From: CAIYRG01 sp035632215
GTDB lineage: Bacteria > Pseudomonadota > Alphaproteobacteria > Micropepsales > Micropepsaceae
Assembly: GCA_035632215.1 (NCBI GenBank)
Contig: DASQHF010000015.1
Location: 1 to 6,344 of the forward strand
Direction: 5' to 3'
Length of the DNA stretch: 6,344 nt
Under the pieces are notes generated by a model. It did not search any database. It saw only the letters and a list, made by a program, of their open reading frames with translations, and was not told where the DNA came from. Shown piece by piece: positions 1-6,344 of this stretch. Numbering within the stretch: the stretch's first letter is position 1; each line of letters begins with the position of its first letter. A program made the translations under genes and the position numbers.

Positions 1-1
1 C

Positions 2-3000
2 AAATCGAACGGCCTCATCCGCAATGCGCTGCAGATTCTGCTGAATCTCGACCATCGGGGGGCTGTCGGCGCCGATCCGCTGGTCGGGGACGGCGCAGGC
101 TGCCTGATCCAGACCCCCGACCTGCTGCTCCGCGACTGGGCGGATCAGAACAAAGTCGCCCTCCCGCCGCCTGGCCATTACGCCGTGGCGATGTGCTTCC
201 TGCCCCAGGATGCCAAGGCGCGGGATTTTGCCGTCCGGCGCTTTGCCCATTTCATCAAGGTCGAGGGCCAGAACCTGCTCGGCTGGCGCGACGTCCCGAC
301 CGACATTGCGGGTCTGGGCAAGACCGTGCTGGAACAGATGCCCGTCATCAAACAGGCAATCGTCGGCCGGGGGCCCCGCGTCAAGGATCAGGATGCCTTC
401 GAGCGCAAGCTCCTGACCATCCGCAAGCAGACCCAGAATCCCTTGGCCGAGCTTGCAAGGAAGCACCGGCTGCCCGCGCTCACCCAGTTCTACATGCCAT
501 CGTTCTCGACGCGAACCGTTGTGTACAAGGGCCTGCTCCTGGCGCCGCAGGTCGAGAGCTTCTATTGCGACCTGCGCGACCCCTTAACGGAATCAGCGCT
601 TGCGCTCGTCCATCAGCGCTTCTCGACCAACACCTTTCCGTCCTGGAAGCTCGCGCATCCCTACCGCTTCATCGCGCACAATGGCGAGATCAATACCGTG
701 CGGGGCAACGTCAATTGGATGAACGCGCGCCGTCGCACCATGGAGTCCGACCTCCTGGGGCCCGACCTCGACAAGATGTGGCCCTTGATCCCGCACGGGC
801 AGTCGGACACCGCCTGCGTCGACAATGCGCTCGAGATCCTCATGGCCGGCGGCTACTCGCTCGCGCATGCGATGATGATGCTGATCCCGGAGGCTTGGTC
901 CGGCAATCCGCTAATGGATTTGAAGCGCAAGGCTTTCTACGAGTATCACGCCGCGCTGATGGAGCCCTGGGACGGGCCGGCCGACATCGCGTTTACCGAC
1001 GGGCGGCAGATCGGCGCGACGCTCGACCGCAATGGTCTTCGCCCCGCACGCTTCCTCGTCACCGATGACGATCATGTGGTGATGGCCTCCGAAGCGGGCG
1101 TGCTTCCTATTCCCGAAGAAAACATCGTCCGCAAATGGCGCCTTCAGCCCGGCAAGATGCTGCTCATCGATCTCGAGCAAGGCCGCATCATCGAGGACGA
1201 GGAGATCAAGCGCACGCTCGCCGAAGCCTGGCCCTACGAGGAGTGGCTCAAGGACACGCAGTTCAAGCTGCATGATCTGCCCGATTTGCCCGAGCCGCCG
1301 CCACTGATCGCGCCATCGAACGAGCCTTCGGCGCTTTTGGATCGCCAGCAGGCGTTTGGCTACACGCAGGAAGACATCCAGTTCTTCTTGGAGCCGATGT
1401 CGAACGAAGGCGACGATCCCGTCGGCTCGATGGGGACCGACAAACCGATCGCTGTGCTCTCCAAGCGGCCGCAGCTTCTGTATAACTATTTCCACCAGAA
1501 CTTTGCGCAGGTGACGAATCCGCCTTTGGACGCCATCCGCGAGGAGCTGGTCACATCGCTCGTCTCGATCATTGGCCCGCGACCGAATCTTTTCGGGCGC
1601 GACGCAGGCACGCACAAGCGGCTCGAGGTCACGCAGCCGGTTCTCACCAACACGGACCTCGAGAAGGTCCGCGCCATCGAGGAGCTCTTGGATGGTGCGT
1701 TCCGCACCGCGACCCTTGACTGCACTTGGCCGGTTTCGGAAGGCGCGGAAGGGCTCGAGAGAGCCATCGACCGCATCTGCCGCGACGCGACCGACGCGGT
1801 CCTCGCCGACAACAACATTCTCATCCTCTCCGATCGCGCCGTCTCGTCCGAGCGCATTCCAATCCCGGCGTTGCTCTCGACCGCGGCCGTGCATCACCAT
1901 CTGATCCGCCAGGGCCTGCGCATGCAGACGGGTCTCGTGGTCGAGACCGGCGAAGCGCGCGAGGTGCACCATTTCTGCGTGCTCGCGGGTTACGGCGCCG
2001 AGGCGATCAATCCCTATCTCGCCTTCGAGACACTCGAGCAGATGCGCATCCAGAACGGGATGACGCAGAAGCCTTATGAGATCCAGAAGAACTACATCAA
2101 GGCCGTCGACAAGGGGATTTTGAAGGTGATGTCCAAGATGGGCATCTCGACCTATCAATCCTATTGTGGCGCCCAGATCTTCGACGCGGTCGGTCTCTCC
2201 TCCGATTTCGTCGAGAAATACTTCACCGGCACGGCGACGACGATCGAGGGCGCGGGTTTGCGCGAGATCGCCGAAGAATGCGTGCGCCGGCACAAGAATG
2301 CCTATGGCGACAATCCGATCTACCGCAACATGCTCGATGTCGGCGGCGATTACGCCTTCCGCATTCGCGGCGAGGATCACGTCTGGACGCCGGAGTCGGT
2401 CGCGAAGCTCCAGCACGCGGTGCGCGGCAAACTGCCCGGCGAATACCGCGCCTTCGCCGATTCCATCAACCAGCAGAACGAGCGGCTCTTAACCATCCGC
2501 GGCCTAATGGATTTCAAATGGGCTGAGAAGGCGATCGCTCTCGACGAAGTCGAGCCGGCAGCCGAGATCGTCAAGCGGTTTTCCACGGGCGCGATGAGCT
2601 TCGGTTCCATCTCGCGCGAAGCGCACACGACCTTGGCCATCGCCATGAACCGCATCGGCGGGCGATCGAACACGGGCGAGGGGGGCGAGGAGAGCGATCG
2701 CTACAAGCCGCTCCCGAACGGCGATTCCATGCGCTCGAAGATCAAGCAGGTCGCGTCGGGCCGGTTCGGCGTGACGACGGAATATCTCGTCAACGCAGAT
2801 GATCTTCAGATCAAGATGGCGCAAGGCGCAAAGCCCGGCGAAGGCGGTCAGCTCCCCGGGCGCAAGGTCGATAAGAACATCGCCCGTGTGCGCTACTCGA
2901 CGCCCGGCGTCGGCCTGATCTCGCCGCCGCCACATCACGACATCTATTCGATCGAGGATCTGGCGCAGCTCATCCACGACTTGAAGAACGCCAATCCGCG

Positions 3001-4546
3001 CGCGCGCATCTCGGTCAAGCTCGTGTCCGAGGTCGGCGTCGGCACCGTCGCAGCCGGTGTGTCGAAGGCGCGCTCCGATCACGTGACGATTGCGGGCTAC
3101 GAAGGCGGCACCGGCGCGTCGCCCTTGACCTCGCTTACGCACGCGGGATCGCCTTGGGAAATCGGCTTGGCCGAAACCCAGCAGACGCTGGTGCTGAACG
3201 GCTTGCGCGGCCGTATCGCGGTGCAGGTCGATGGCGGCCTACGTACGGGGCGCGACGTCGCTGTCGGCGCACTTTTAGGCGCGGACGAGTTCGGCTTTGC
3301 CACCGCGCCTCTAATCGCGCTCGGCTGCATCATGATGCGCAAATGCCACCTCAACACCTGCCCCGTCGGCGTCGCGACACAGGATCCAGTGCTGCGCAAG
3401 AAGTTCACCGGCACGCCGGAAGACGTCATCAACTATTTCTTCTTCGTCGCGGAAGAGCTGCGCGAGATCATGGCGAAGCTCGGCTTCCGCACCGTGAACG
3501 AGATGATCGGCCGCGTGGACAGGCTCGACATGCACCGCGCGCTTTCGCACTGGAAGGCGAAGGGCGTGGACCTTTCCAAGGTCCTGCACCAGATGCCGGC
3601 CAAGCAGGGCGTCGCGATCTACAATTGCGAGACGCAGAAACATGGCCTCGAGAAGGCGCTCGACAATGAGCTTATCGTGGCCGCGCAACCGGCGCTCGAA
3701 AAGGGCACTCCCGTGCGCATCGAGCGACCAATCCGCAACGTCAACCGCACCGTCGGCGCGATGCTCTCGGGTAAAGTGGCGCTCAAGTATGGCCATGCTG
3801 GCCTTCCCGAAGACACGATTCAGGTCAAATTCAAGGGCACTGCCGGGCAGAGCTTCGGCGCCTTCCTCGCCCGCGGAGTCACGCTCGACCTCGTCGGCGA
3901 CGCCAACGACTATGTCGGCAAGGGTCTCTCGGGCGGACGCGTGATCGTGCGTCAGCCCAAAGAGGCTAACCGCGATCCGTTGGAAAACATCATCGTCGGC
4001 AACACGGTGCTCTATGGCGCCATTGCGGGCGAGGCCTATTTCGAAGGCGTCGCGGGCGAGCGCTTTGCGGTGCGGAATTCCGGTGCGGTCACGGTTGTGG
4101 AAGGTACTGGCGATCACGCCTGCGAATACATGACGGGCGGTGTGGTCGTGGTGCTTGGAGCCACGGGACGCAATTTCGCGGCCGGCATGTCAGGCGGCAT
4201 CGCCTATGCCTACGATCCCACGGGTCGCTTCCGCGACCTTTGCAACCATTCGATGGTGAAGCTCGAAAACGTCGCGTCCGCGTCCGGCGAGCCCGACGAT
4301 CCCGAACGGCCGCGCCAGCGCTCGATCTCCGCAGAAGACAGCGGCATGGGCGACATGCTGCGCTTCGACGCCGAGCGGCTGTTAATTCTCATCGAACGCC
4401 ATCTTCTCTACACCGGAAGCGCCCGGGCCAAAGCGCTGCTCGAGAACTGGGACGAGGAAGTCAAGAATTTCGTCAAGGTGATGCCCATCGACTATCGTCG
4501 CGCGCTCCTGGAATTGAAGGCCGCGCGTCCGGTCGCCGCGGAATAG
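2..4546 (+). CDS. gltB: Glutamate synthase (NADPH) large (alpha) subunit, 5'-partial
   Basis: Large subunit of cytoplasmic GOGAT, which converts L-glutamine plus 2-oxoglutarate to two L-glutamate using electrons from GltD. The frame is open from base 2, with 1,514 residues visible. Translation upstream of the first in-window ATG (185) already matches the family (HRGAVGADP at 53-79, GDGAG at 86-100), so that ATG is internal. By comparison with the family, roughly a dozen residues plus the catalytic N-terminal Cys and any propeptide are missing. Domains in order: class II glutamine amidotransferase (residues 1 to about 400; HQRFSTNTFPSW from 611, HNGEIN at 677-694, DRNGLRPAR at 1025-1051); a proline-rich linker; the central domain (about 452-680, starting FGYTQED); the FMN/2-oxoglutarate barrel (STGAMSFGSIS at 2582-2614, GEGGEE from 2675); the [3Fe-4S] cysteines CX5CX4C (codons 3326, 3344, 3359; residues 1109, 1115, 1120); and the C-terminal GXGXG beta-helix (about 1279-1405). 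Length fits the roughly 1,500-residue bacterial family. No frameshift or internal stop is seen. gltD follows after 28 bp. Confidence 0.97.
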   Translation, partial: KSNGLIRNALQILLNLDHRGAVGADPLVGDGAGCLIQTPDLLLRDWADQNKVALPPPGHYAVAMCFLPQDAKARDFAVRRFAHFIKVEGQNLLGWRDVPTDIAGLGKTVLEQMPVIKQAIVGRGPRVKDQDAFERKLLTIRKQTQNPLAELARKHRLPALTQFYMPSFSTRTVVYKGLLLAPQVESFYCDLRDPLTESALALVHQRFSTNTFPSWKLAHPYRFIAHNGEINTVRGNVNWMNARRRTMESDLLGPDLDKMWPLIPHGQSDTACVDNALEILMAGGYSLAHAMMMLIPEAWSGNPLMDLKRKAFYEYHAALMEPWDGPADIAFTDGRQIGATLDRNGLRPARFLVTDDDHVVMASEAGVLPIPEENIVRKWRLQPGKMLLIDLEQGRIIEDEEIKRTLAEAWPYEEWLKDTQFKLHDLPDLPEPPPLIAPSNEPSALLDRQQAFGYTQEDIQFFLEPMSNEGDDPVGSMGTDKPIAVLSKRPQLLYNYFHQNFAQVTNPPLDAIREELVTSLVSIIGPRPNLFGRDAGTHKRLEVTQPVLTNTDLEKVRAIEELLDGAFRTATLDCTWPVSEGAEGLERAIDRICRDATDAVLADNNILILSDRAVSSERIPIPALLSTAAVHHHLIRQGLRMQTGLVVETGEAREVHHFCVLAGYGAEAINPYLAFETLEQMRIQNGMTQKPYEIQKNYIKAVDKGILKVMSKMGISTYQSYCGAQIFDAVGLSSDFVEKYFTGTATTIEGAGLREIAEECVRRHKNAYGDNPIYRNMLDVGGDYAFRIRGEDHVWTPESVAKLQHAVRGKLPGEYRAFADSINQQNERLLTIRGLMDFKWAEKAIALDEVEPAAEIVKRFSTGAMSFGSISREAHTTLAIAMNRIGGRSNTGEGGEESDRYKPLPNGDSMRSKIKQVASGRFGVTTEYLVNADDLQIKMAQGAKPGEGGQLPGRKVDKNIARVRYSTPGVGLISPPPHHDIYSIEDLAQLIHDLKNANPRARISVKLVSEVGVGTVAAGVSKARSDHVTIAGYEGGTGASPLTSLTHAGSPWEIGLAETQQTLVLNGLRGRIAVQVDGGLRTGRDVAVGALLGADEFGFATAPLIALGCIMMRKCHLNTCPVGVATQDPVLRKKFTGTPEDVINYFFFVAEELREIMAKLGFRTVNEMIGRVDRLDMHRALSHWKAKGVDLSKVLHQMPAKQGVAIYNCETQKHGLEKALDNELIVAAQPALEKGTPVRIERPIRNVNRTVGAMLSGKVALKYGHAGLPEDTIQVKFKGTAGQSFGAFLARGVTLDLVGDANDYVGKGLSGGRVIVRQPKEANRDPLENIIVGNTVLYGAIAGEAYFEGVAGERFAVRNSGAVTVVEGTGDHACEYMTGGVVVVLGATGRNFAAGMSGGIAYAYDPTGRFRDLCNHSMVKLENVASASGEPDDPERPRQRSISAEDSGMGDMLRFDAERLLILIERHLLYTGSARAKALLENWDEEVKNFVKVMPIDYRRALLELKAARPVAAE

Positions 4547-4554
4547 CCGGCGGC

Positions 4555-4563
4555 AAAGAGGGG
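4555..4563 (+). promoter_or_regulatory. Probable ribosome binding site of gltD
   Basis: The purine-rich run AAAGAGGGG lies in the 28-bp gap between the gltB stop and the ATG at 4575, with 11 bases between its end and the start codon. It is only an approximate anti-16S match (GAGG core) and the spacing is slightly long. It is the only candidate in the gap and supports the ATG at 4575. The short gap suggests gltD is co-transcribed with gltB. Confidence 0.55.
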
Positions 4564-4574
4564 CACGCACGACG

Positions 4575-6026
4575 ATGGGTAAACCCACCGGCTTCATGGA
4601 GATCGAGCGCCACGACCGCGGCTACGATAAGCCCGACGCGCGCAAGAAGACCTGGACCGAATTTGTCAAGCCGCTTCCCTATCCGGAAGTGTCGCGCCAG
4701 GCCGCGCGTTGCATGGATTGCGGCATCCCCTTCTGCCACCAGGGCTGTCCGGTCAACAACATGATCCCGGACTGGAATAATCTGGTCTATCGCGACCAGT
4801 GGAAGCAGGCGCTGGAAACGCTGCACTCGACGAACAACTTCCCGGAGTTCACCGGCCGCATTTGCCCCGCGCCCTGCGAGGCGTCGTGCACGCTCAACAT
4901 CGAAGACAATCCCGTCACCATCAAGACAATCGAGTGCGAGATCGTCGATCGCGGCTGGGAAGAGGGCTGGATCCATCCCTATCTTGCGCCGCGGAAGACG
5001 GACAAGCGCGTCGCGGTGATCGGTTCCGGTCCTGCCGGCCTTGCCTGCTCGCAGCAATTGGCGCGCGCGGGCCACGCGGTCACCTTGTTCGAGAAGAACG
5101 ATCGCATCGGCGGACTGCTGCGCTACGGTATTCCCGACTTCAAGATGGAAAAGCGGCACATCGACCGCCGCATGCGCCAAATGGAAGCCGAAGGTGTCGA
5201 GTTCCGTCCCGGCGTCGAAGTCGGCGTGACGCTGTCGGTGAAGTCGCTGCTAGAGACTTATGACGCCATCGCCATGTCGTGCGGGGCGGAAGCGCCGCGC
5301 GATTTGGAAGTGCCCGGGCGCGAGCTCGCTGGCATCCATTTCGCGATGGACTATTTGATGCAGCAGAACAAGCGCGTCGCTGGCGACGATGAATCCCGCG
5401 CCGCGCCGCGCGGCACGCTCACGGCGAAAGACAAGCACGTCATCGTTATCGGCGGCGGCGACACGGGCTCGGACTGCATCGGCACCGCGAACCGTCAGGG
5501 CGCAGCCTCGATCACGCAGCTCGAAATCCTCCCCCAACCGCCGGAGCACGAGAACAAGGCCCTCACCTGGCCGGATTGGCCCTTGAAGATGCGTACCTCG
5601 TCGTCTCAGGAAGAAGGGTGCGACCGCGATTGGGCGGTGCTGACGAAGCGCGCGGTGGGCGCGCGCGGGAAAATCGAGGCGCTCGAATGCGTGCGCGTCG
5701 CCTGGGGAAAAGACGCGAACGGCCGCTTCCAGATGCAGGAGCTCGACGGCACGCGCTTCGAGCTCAAAGCCGACCTCGTGTTGCTCGCCATGGGTTTCTT
5801 GGGCGCGCGCCGTCGCGGCCTATTGGAACAAGCCCAATGCGAGATCGACGCGCGCGGCAACGTCAAGGCGAACACGCTCGACTACAAGACGACCGCTGCC
5901 AAGATCTTCTCCTGCGGCGACATGCGCCGTGGCCAGTCGCTCGTCGTTTGGGCGATCCGCGAAGGCCGTCAATGCGCCCGCGCGGTCGACGAATTCCTCA
6001 TGGGCTCGTCCGAACTGCCACGCTGA
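4575..6026 (+). CDS. gltD: Glutamate synthase (NADPH) small (beta) subunit
   Basis: FAD-containing reductase subunit of GOGAT. It oxidises NADPH and passes electrons through Fe-S clusters to the FMN of GltB. It is complete at 483 residues, close to the 470-485 usual for bacterial GltD. Visible in order: an N-terminal Fe-S region with CMDCGIPFCHQGCP (Cys 46, 49, 54, 58) and CPAPCEASC (Cys 97, 101, 105); an FAD-binding Rossmann motif VIGSGPAGLAC (148-158) followed by IGGLLRYGIPDFKM (178-191); a second Rossmann motif for NADPH, VIGGGDTGSDC (291-301); and the C-terminal flavin-contact segment CGDMRRGQSLVVWAIREGR (447-465). The ATG at 4575 is chosen because MGKPTGFMEIERHDRGY matches the usual family N-terminus and a plausible RBS precedes it. 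The segment AMGFLGARRRG (405-415) has Ala where many relatives have Pro after GFxG. Related FAD/NAD(P)H reductases share this fold, but adjacency to gltB makes the GOGAT role nearly certain. It ends 12 bp from the convergent gene. Confidence 0.97.
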   Translation: MGKPTGFMEIERHDRGYDKPDARKKTWTEFVKPLPYPEVSRQAARCMDCGIPFCHQGCPVNNMIPDWNNLVYRDQWKQALETLHSTNNFPEFTGRICPAPCEASCTLNIEDNPVTIKTIECEIVDRGWEEGWIHPYLAPRKTDKRVAVIGSGPAGLACSQQLARAGHAVTLFEKNDRIGGLLRYGIPDFKMEKRHIDRRMRQMEAEGVEFRPGVEVGVTLSVKSLLETYDAIAMSCGAEAPRDLEVPGRELAGIHFAMDYLMQQNKRVAGDDESRAAPRGTLTAKDKHVIVIGGGDTGSDCIGTANRQGAASITQLEILPQPPEHENKALTWPDWPLKMRTSSSQEEGCDRDWAVLTKRAVGARGKIEALECVRVAWGKDANGRFQMQELDGTRFELKADLVLLAMGFLGARRRGLLEQAQCEIDARGNVKANTLDYKTTAAKIFSCGDMRRGQSLVVWAIREGRQCARAVDEFLMGSSELPR

Positions 6027-6039
6027 CCTCAACCAGCGT
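6020..6039. terminator. Small inverted repeat across the convergent stop codons; weak candidate terminator
   Basis: ACGCTG (6020-6025) and CAGCGT (6034-6039) form a perfect 6-bp stem around an 8-base loop. The hairpin overlaps the last codons and stop of gltD and reaches the first base of the opposing stop codon. There is no T-run after the stem on either strand, so it does not fit the classical intrinsic terminator. It could act weakly in both directions between converging genes, or it could be chance in GC-rich DNA. No stronger hairpin was noticed in the 12-bp gap. Confidence 0.22.
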
Positions 6040-6344
6040 CACTTCTTCAATAACAGCTTCTGCACGCGCCAATTCGAGGTTTCCGCGGCGTAGATCTCGT
6101 TCTCGGACGGGCAGGCGAGCGCATGCGCGCCGGAGAACTGTTTCAAGTTCCGCCCCGACTTGCCGATCACGCCCAAGACCTTGCCGTCGAGCGTAACCTT
6201 GAAGATGCGCCCCGGATAAGTCGACTCGCCGACGAACAGCACCTGTGTTGGCCCTTGGGTTATACAAAGCGAGTTCGGCGCGCCGATGACCGCGGTGAGC
6301 CTCTCGCCCGTCGGGGTCGCGCCGTTCACCGCGCGCGTCTTCGG
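6039..6344 (-). CDS. NHL-repeat (beta-propeller) protein, C-terminal fragment
   Basis: The last 101 codons of a gene read leftward, ending at the stop complementary to 6039-6041. The frame stays open to the right edge: codons upstream of the GTG at 6327-6329 read P-K-T-R-A with no stop. The start is therefore probably outside the window, and that GTG (an internal Val) need not be used. The visible protein has the alternating strand and turn pattern of a propeller: LFVGESTYPGRIFKVTLDGK, then VLGVIGKSGR, then HALACPSENEIYAAE and NWRVQKLLLKK. The 'G-I-F-K-V-T-L-D-G-K-V-L-G-V-I-G' and 'N-E-I-Y-A-A-E-x-x-N-W-R-V-Q-K' patterns are typical of NHL repeats, which often close the last blade. Many such proteins are exported, but the N-terminus and any signal peptide are not visible. 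Enzymatic function cannot be assigned; relatives include amidating-lyase-like and uncharacterised propellers. It converges on gltD with a 12-bp gap and has no obvious link to GOGAT. Confidence 0.75.
   Translation of the reverse strand, partial: PKTRAVNGATPTGERLTAVIGAPNSLCITQGPTQVLFVGESTYPGRIFKVTLDGKVLGVIGKSGRNLKQFSGAHALACPSENEIYAAETSNWRVQKLLLKK

Noticed and set aside
911..2416. A 501-codon open frame on the - strand, antisense to gltB
   Set aside because: It lies wholly inside conserved gltB coding sequence. Its translation is rich in Arg, Asp, Leu and Val with no recognisable domain, as expected of the mirror frame of a GC-rich gene with strong third-position bias.
2531..2701. Two copies of the palindrome GCGATCGC (2531-2538 and 2694-2701), resembling the cyanobacterial HIP1 octamer
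   Set aside because: I saw only two copies, both inside gltB codons and expected at some rate in GC-rich DNA. There is no dense HIP1-like distribution, and the proteins look proteobacterial.
3311..4117. A 268-codon antisense open frame inside gltB
   Set aside because: It has the same shadow-frame character, overlaps the [3Fe-4S] and GXGXG coding regions of gltB and shows no recognisable protein family.
4547..4574. Possible separate promoter for gltD in the gltB-gltD gap
   Set aside because: The gap is only 28 bp and is GC-rich, with no -35/-10-like pair. Co-transcription with gltB is the simpler reading.
4473..5180. A 235-codon antisense open frame over the gltB-gltD junction
   Set aside because: It runs against two well-supported genes, and its composition fits a reverse-complement shadow rather than a protein.
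5576..6196. A 206-codon + strand frame overlapping the end of gltD and the NHL gene
   Set aside because: It is extremely Arg-rich and low in complexity, out of frame with gltD and has no family match that I recognise. It is a shadow frame in GC-rich sequence.

Overview
The window (6,344 bp, GC-rich with strong third-position G/C bias) is a core-metabolism locus. It holds most of an NADPH-dependent glutamate synthase (GOGAT) operon on the + strand, gltB then gltD. The end of an NHL-repeat (beta-propeller) protein gene converges on it from the - strand. Both GOGAT subunits resemble the long bacterial alpha-beta type well known from alphaproteobacteria such as Azospirillum and the rhizobia. The likely source is therefore a GC-rich proteobacterium, most probably an alphaproteobacterium. 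This is judged from remembered family sequences, not from a search.

Layout. Positions 2-4546 (+) are gltB, open across the left edge. The N-terminal catalytic cysteine and any propeptide lie outside the window, and the first in-window ATG (185) is an internal methionine. After a 28-bp gap with a purine-rich Shine-Dalgarno-like sequence, gltD runs from 4575 to 6026 (+) and is complete at 483 codons. Twelve bases beyond its stop is the stop of the convergent gene (6039-6344, -). That gene runs off the right edge and encodes the C-terminal part of an NHL-repeat protein. A small inverted repeat spans the two convergent stop codons. No stretch over 300 bp lacks a gene, and no tRNA, rRNA, mobile element, CRISPR array or riboswitch was seen.

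How the genes work together. GltD takes electrons from NADPH through FAD and passes them over Fe-S clusters to GltB. GltB hydrolyses glutamine in its amidotransferase domain, channels the ammonia to the FMN site and reductively aminates 2-oxoglutarate, giving two glutamates. With glutamine synthetase this forms the GS-GOGAT ammonium assimilation route. All the motifs I checked in the visible parts are present. The operon promoter lies upstream of the window. The NHL gene has no evident functional link to GOGAT.

I found no convincing evidence of a novel system. The findings are modest: an annotation trap at the left edge, a tightly packed convergent junction, an uncharacterised propeller protein and one motif variation in GltD.
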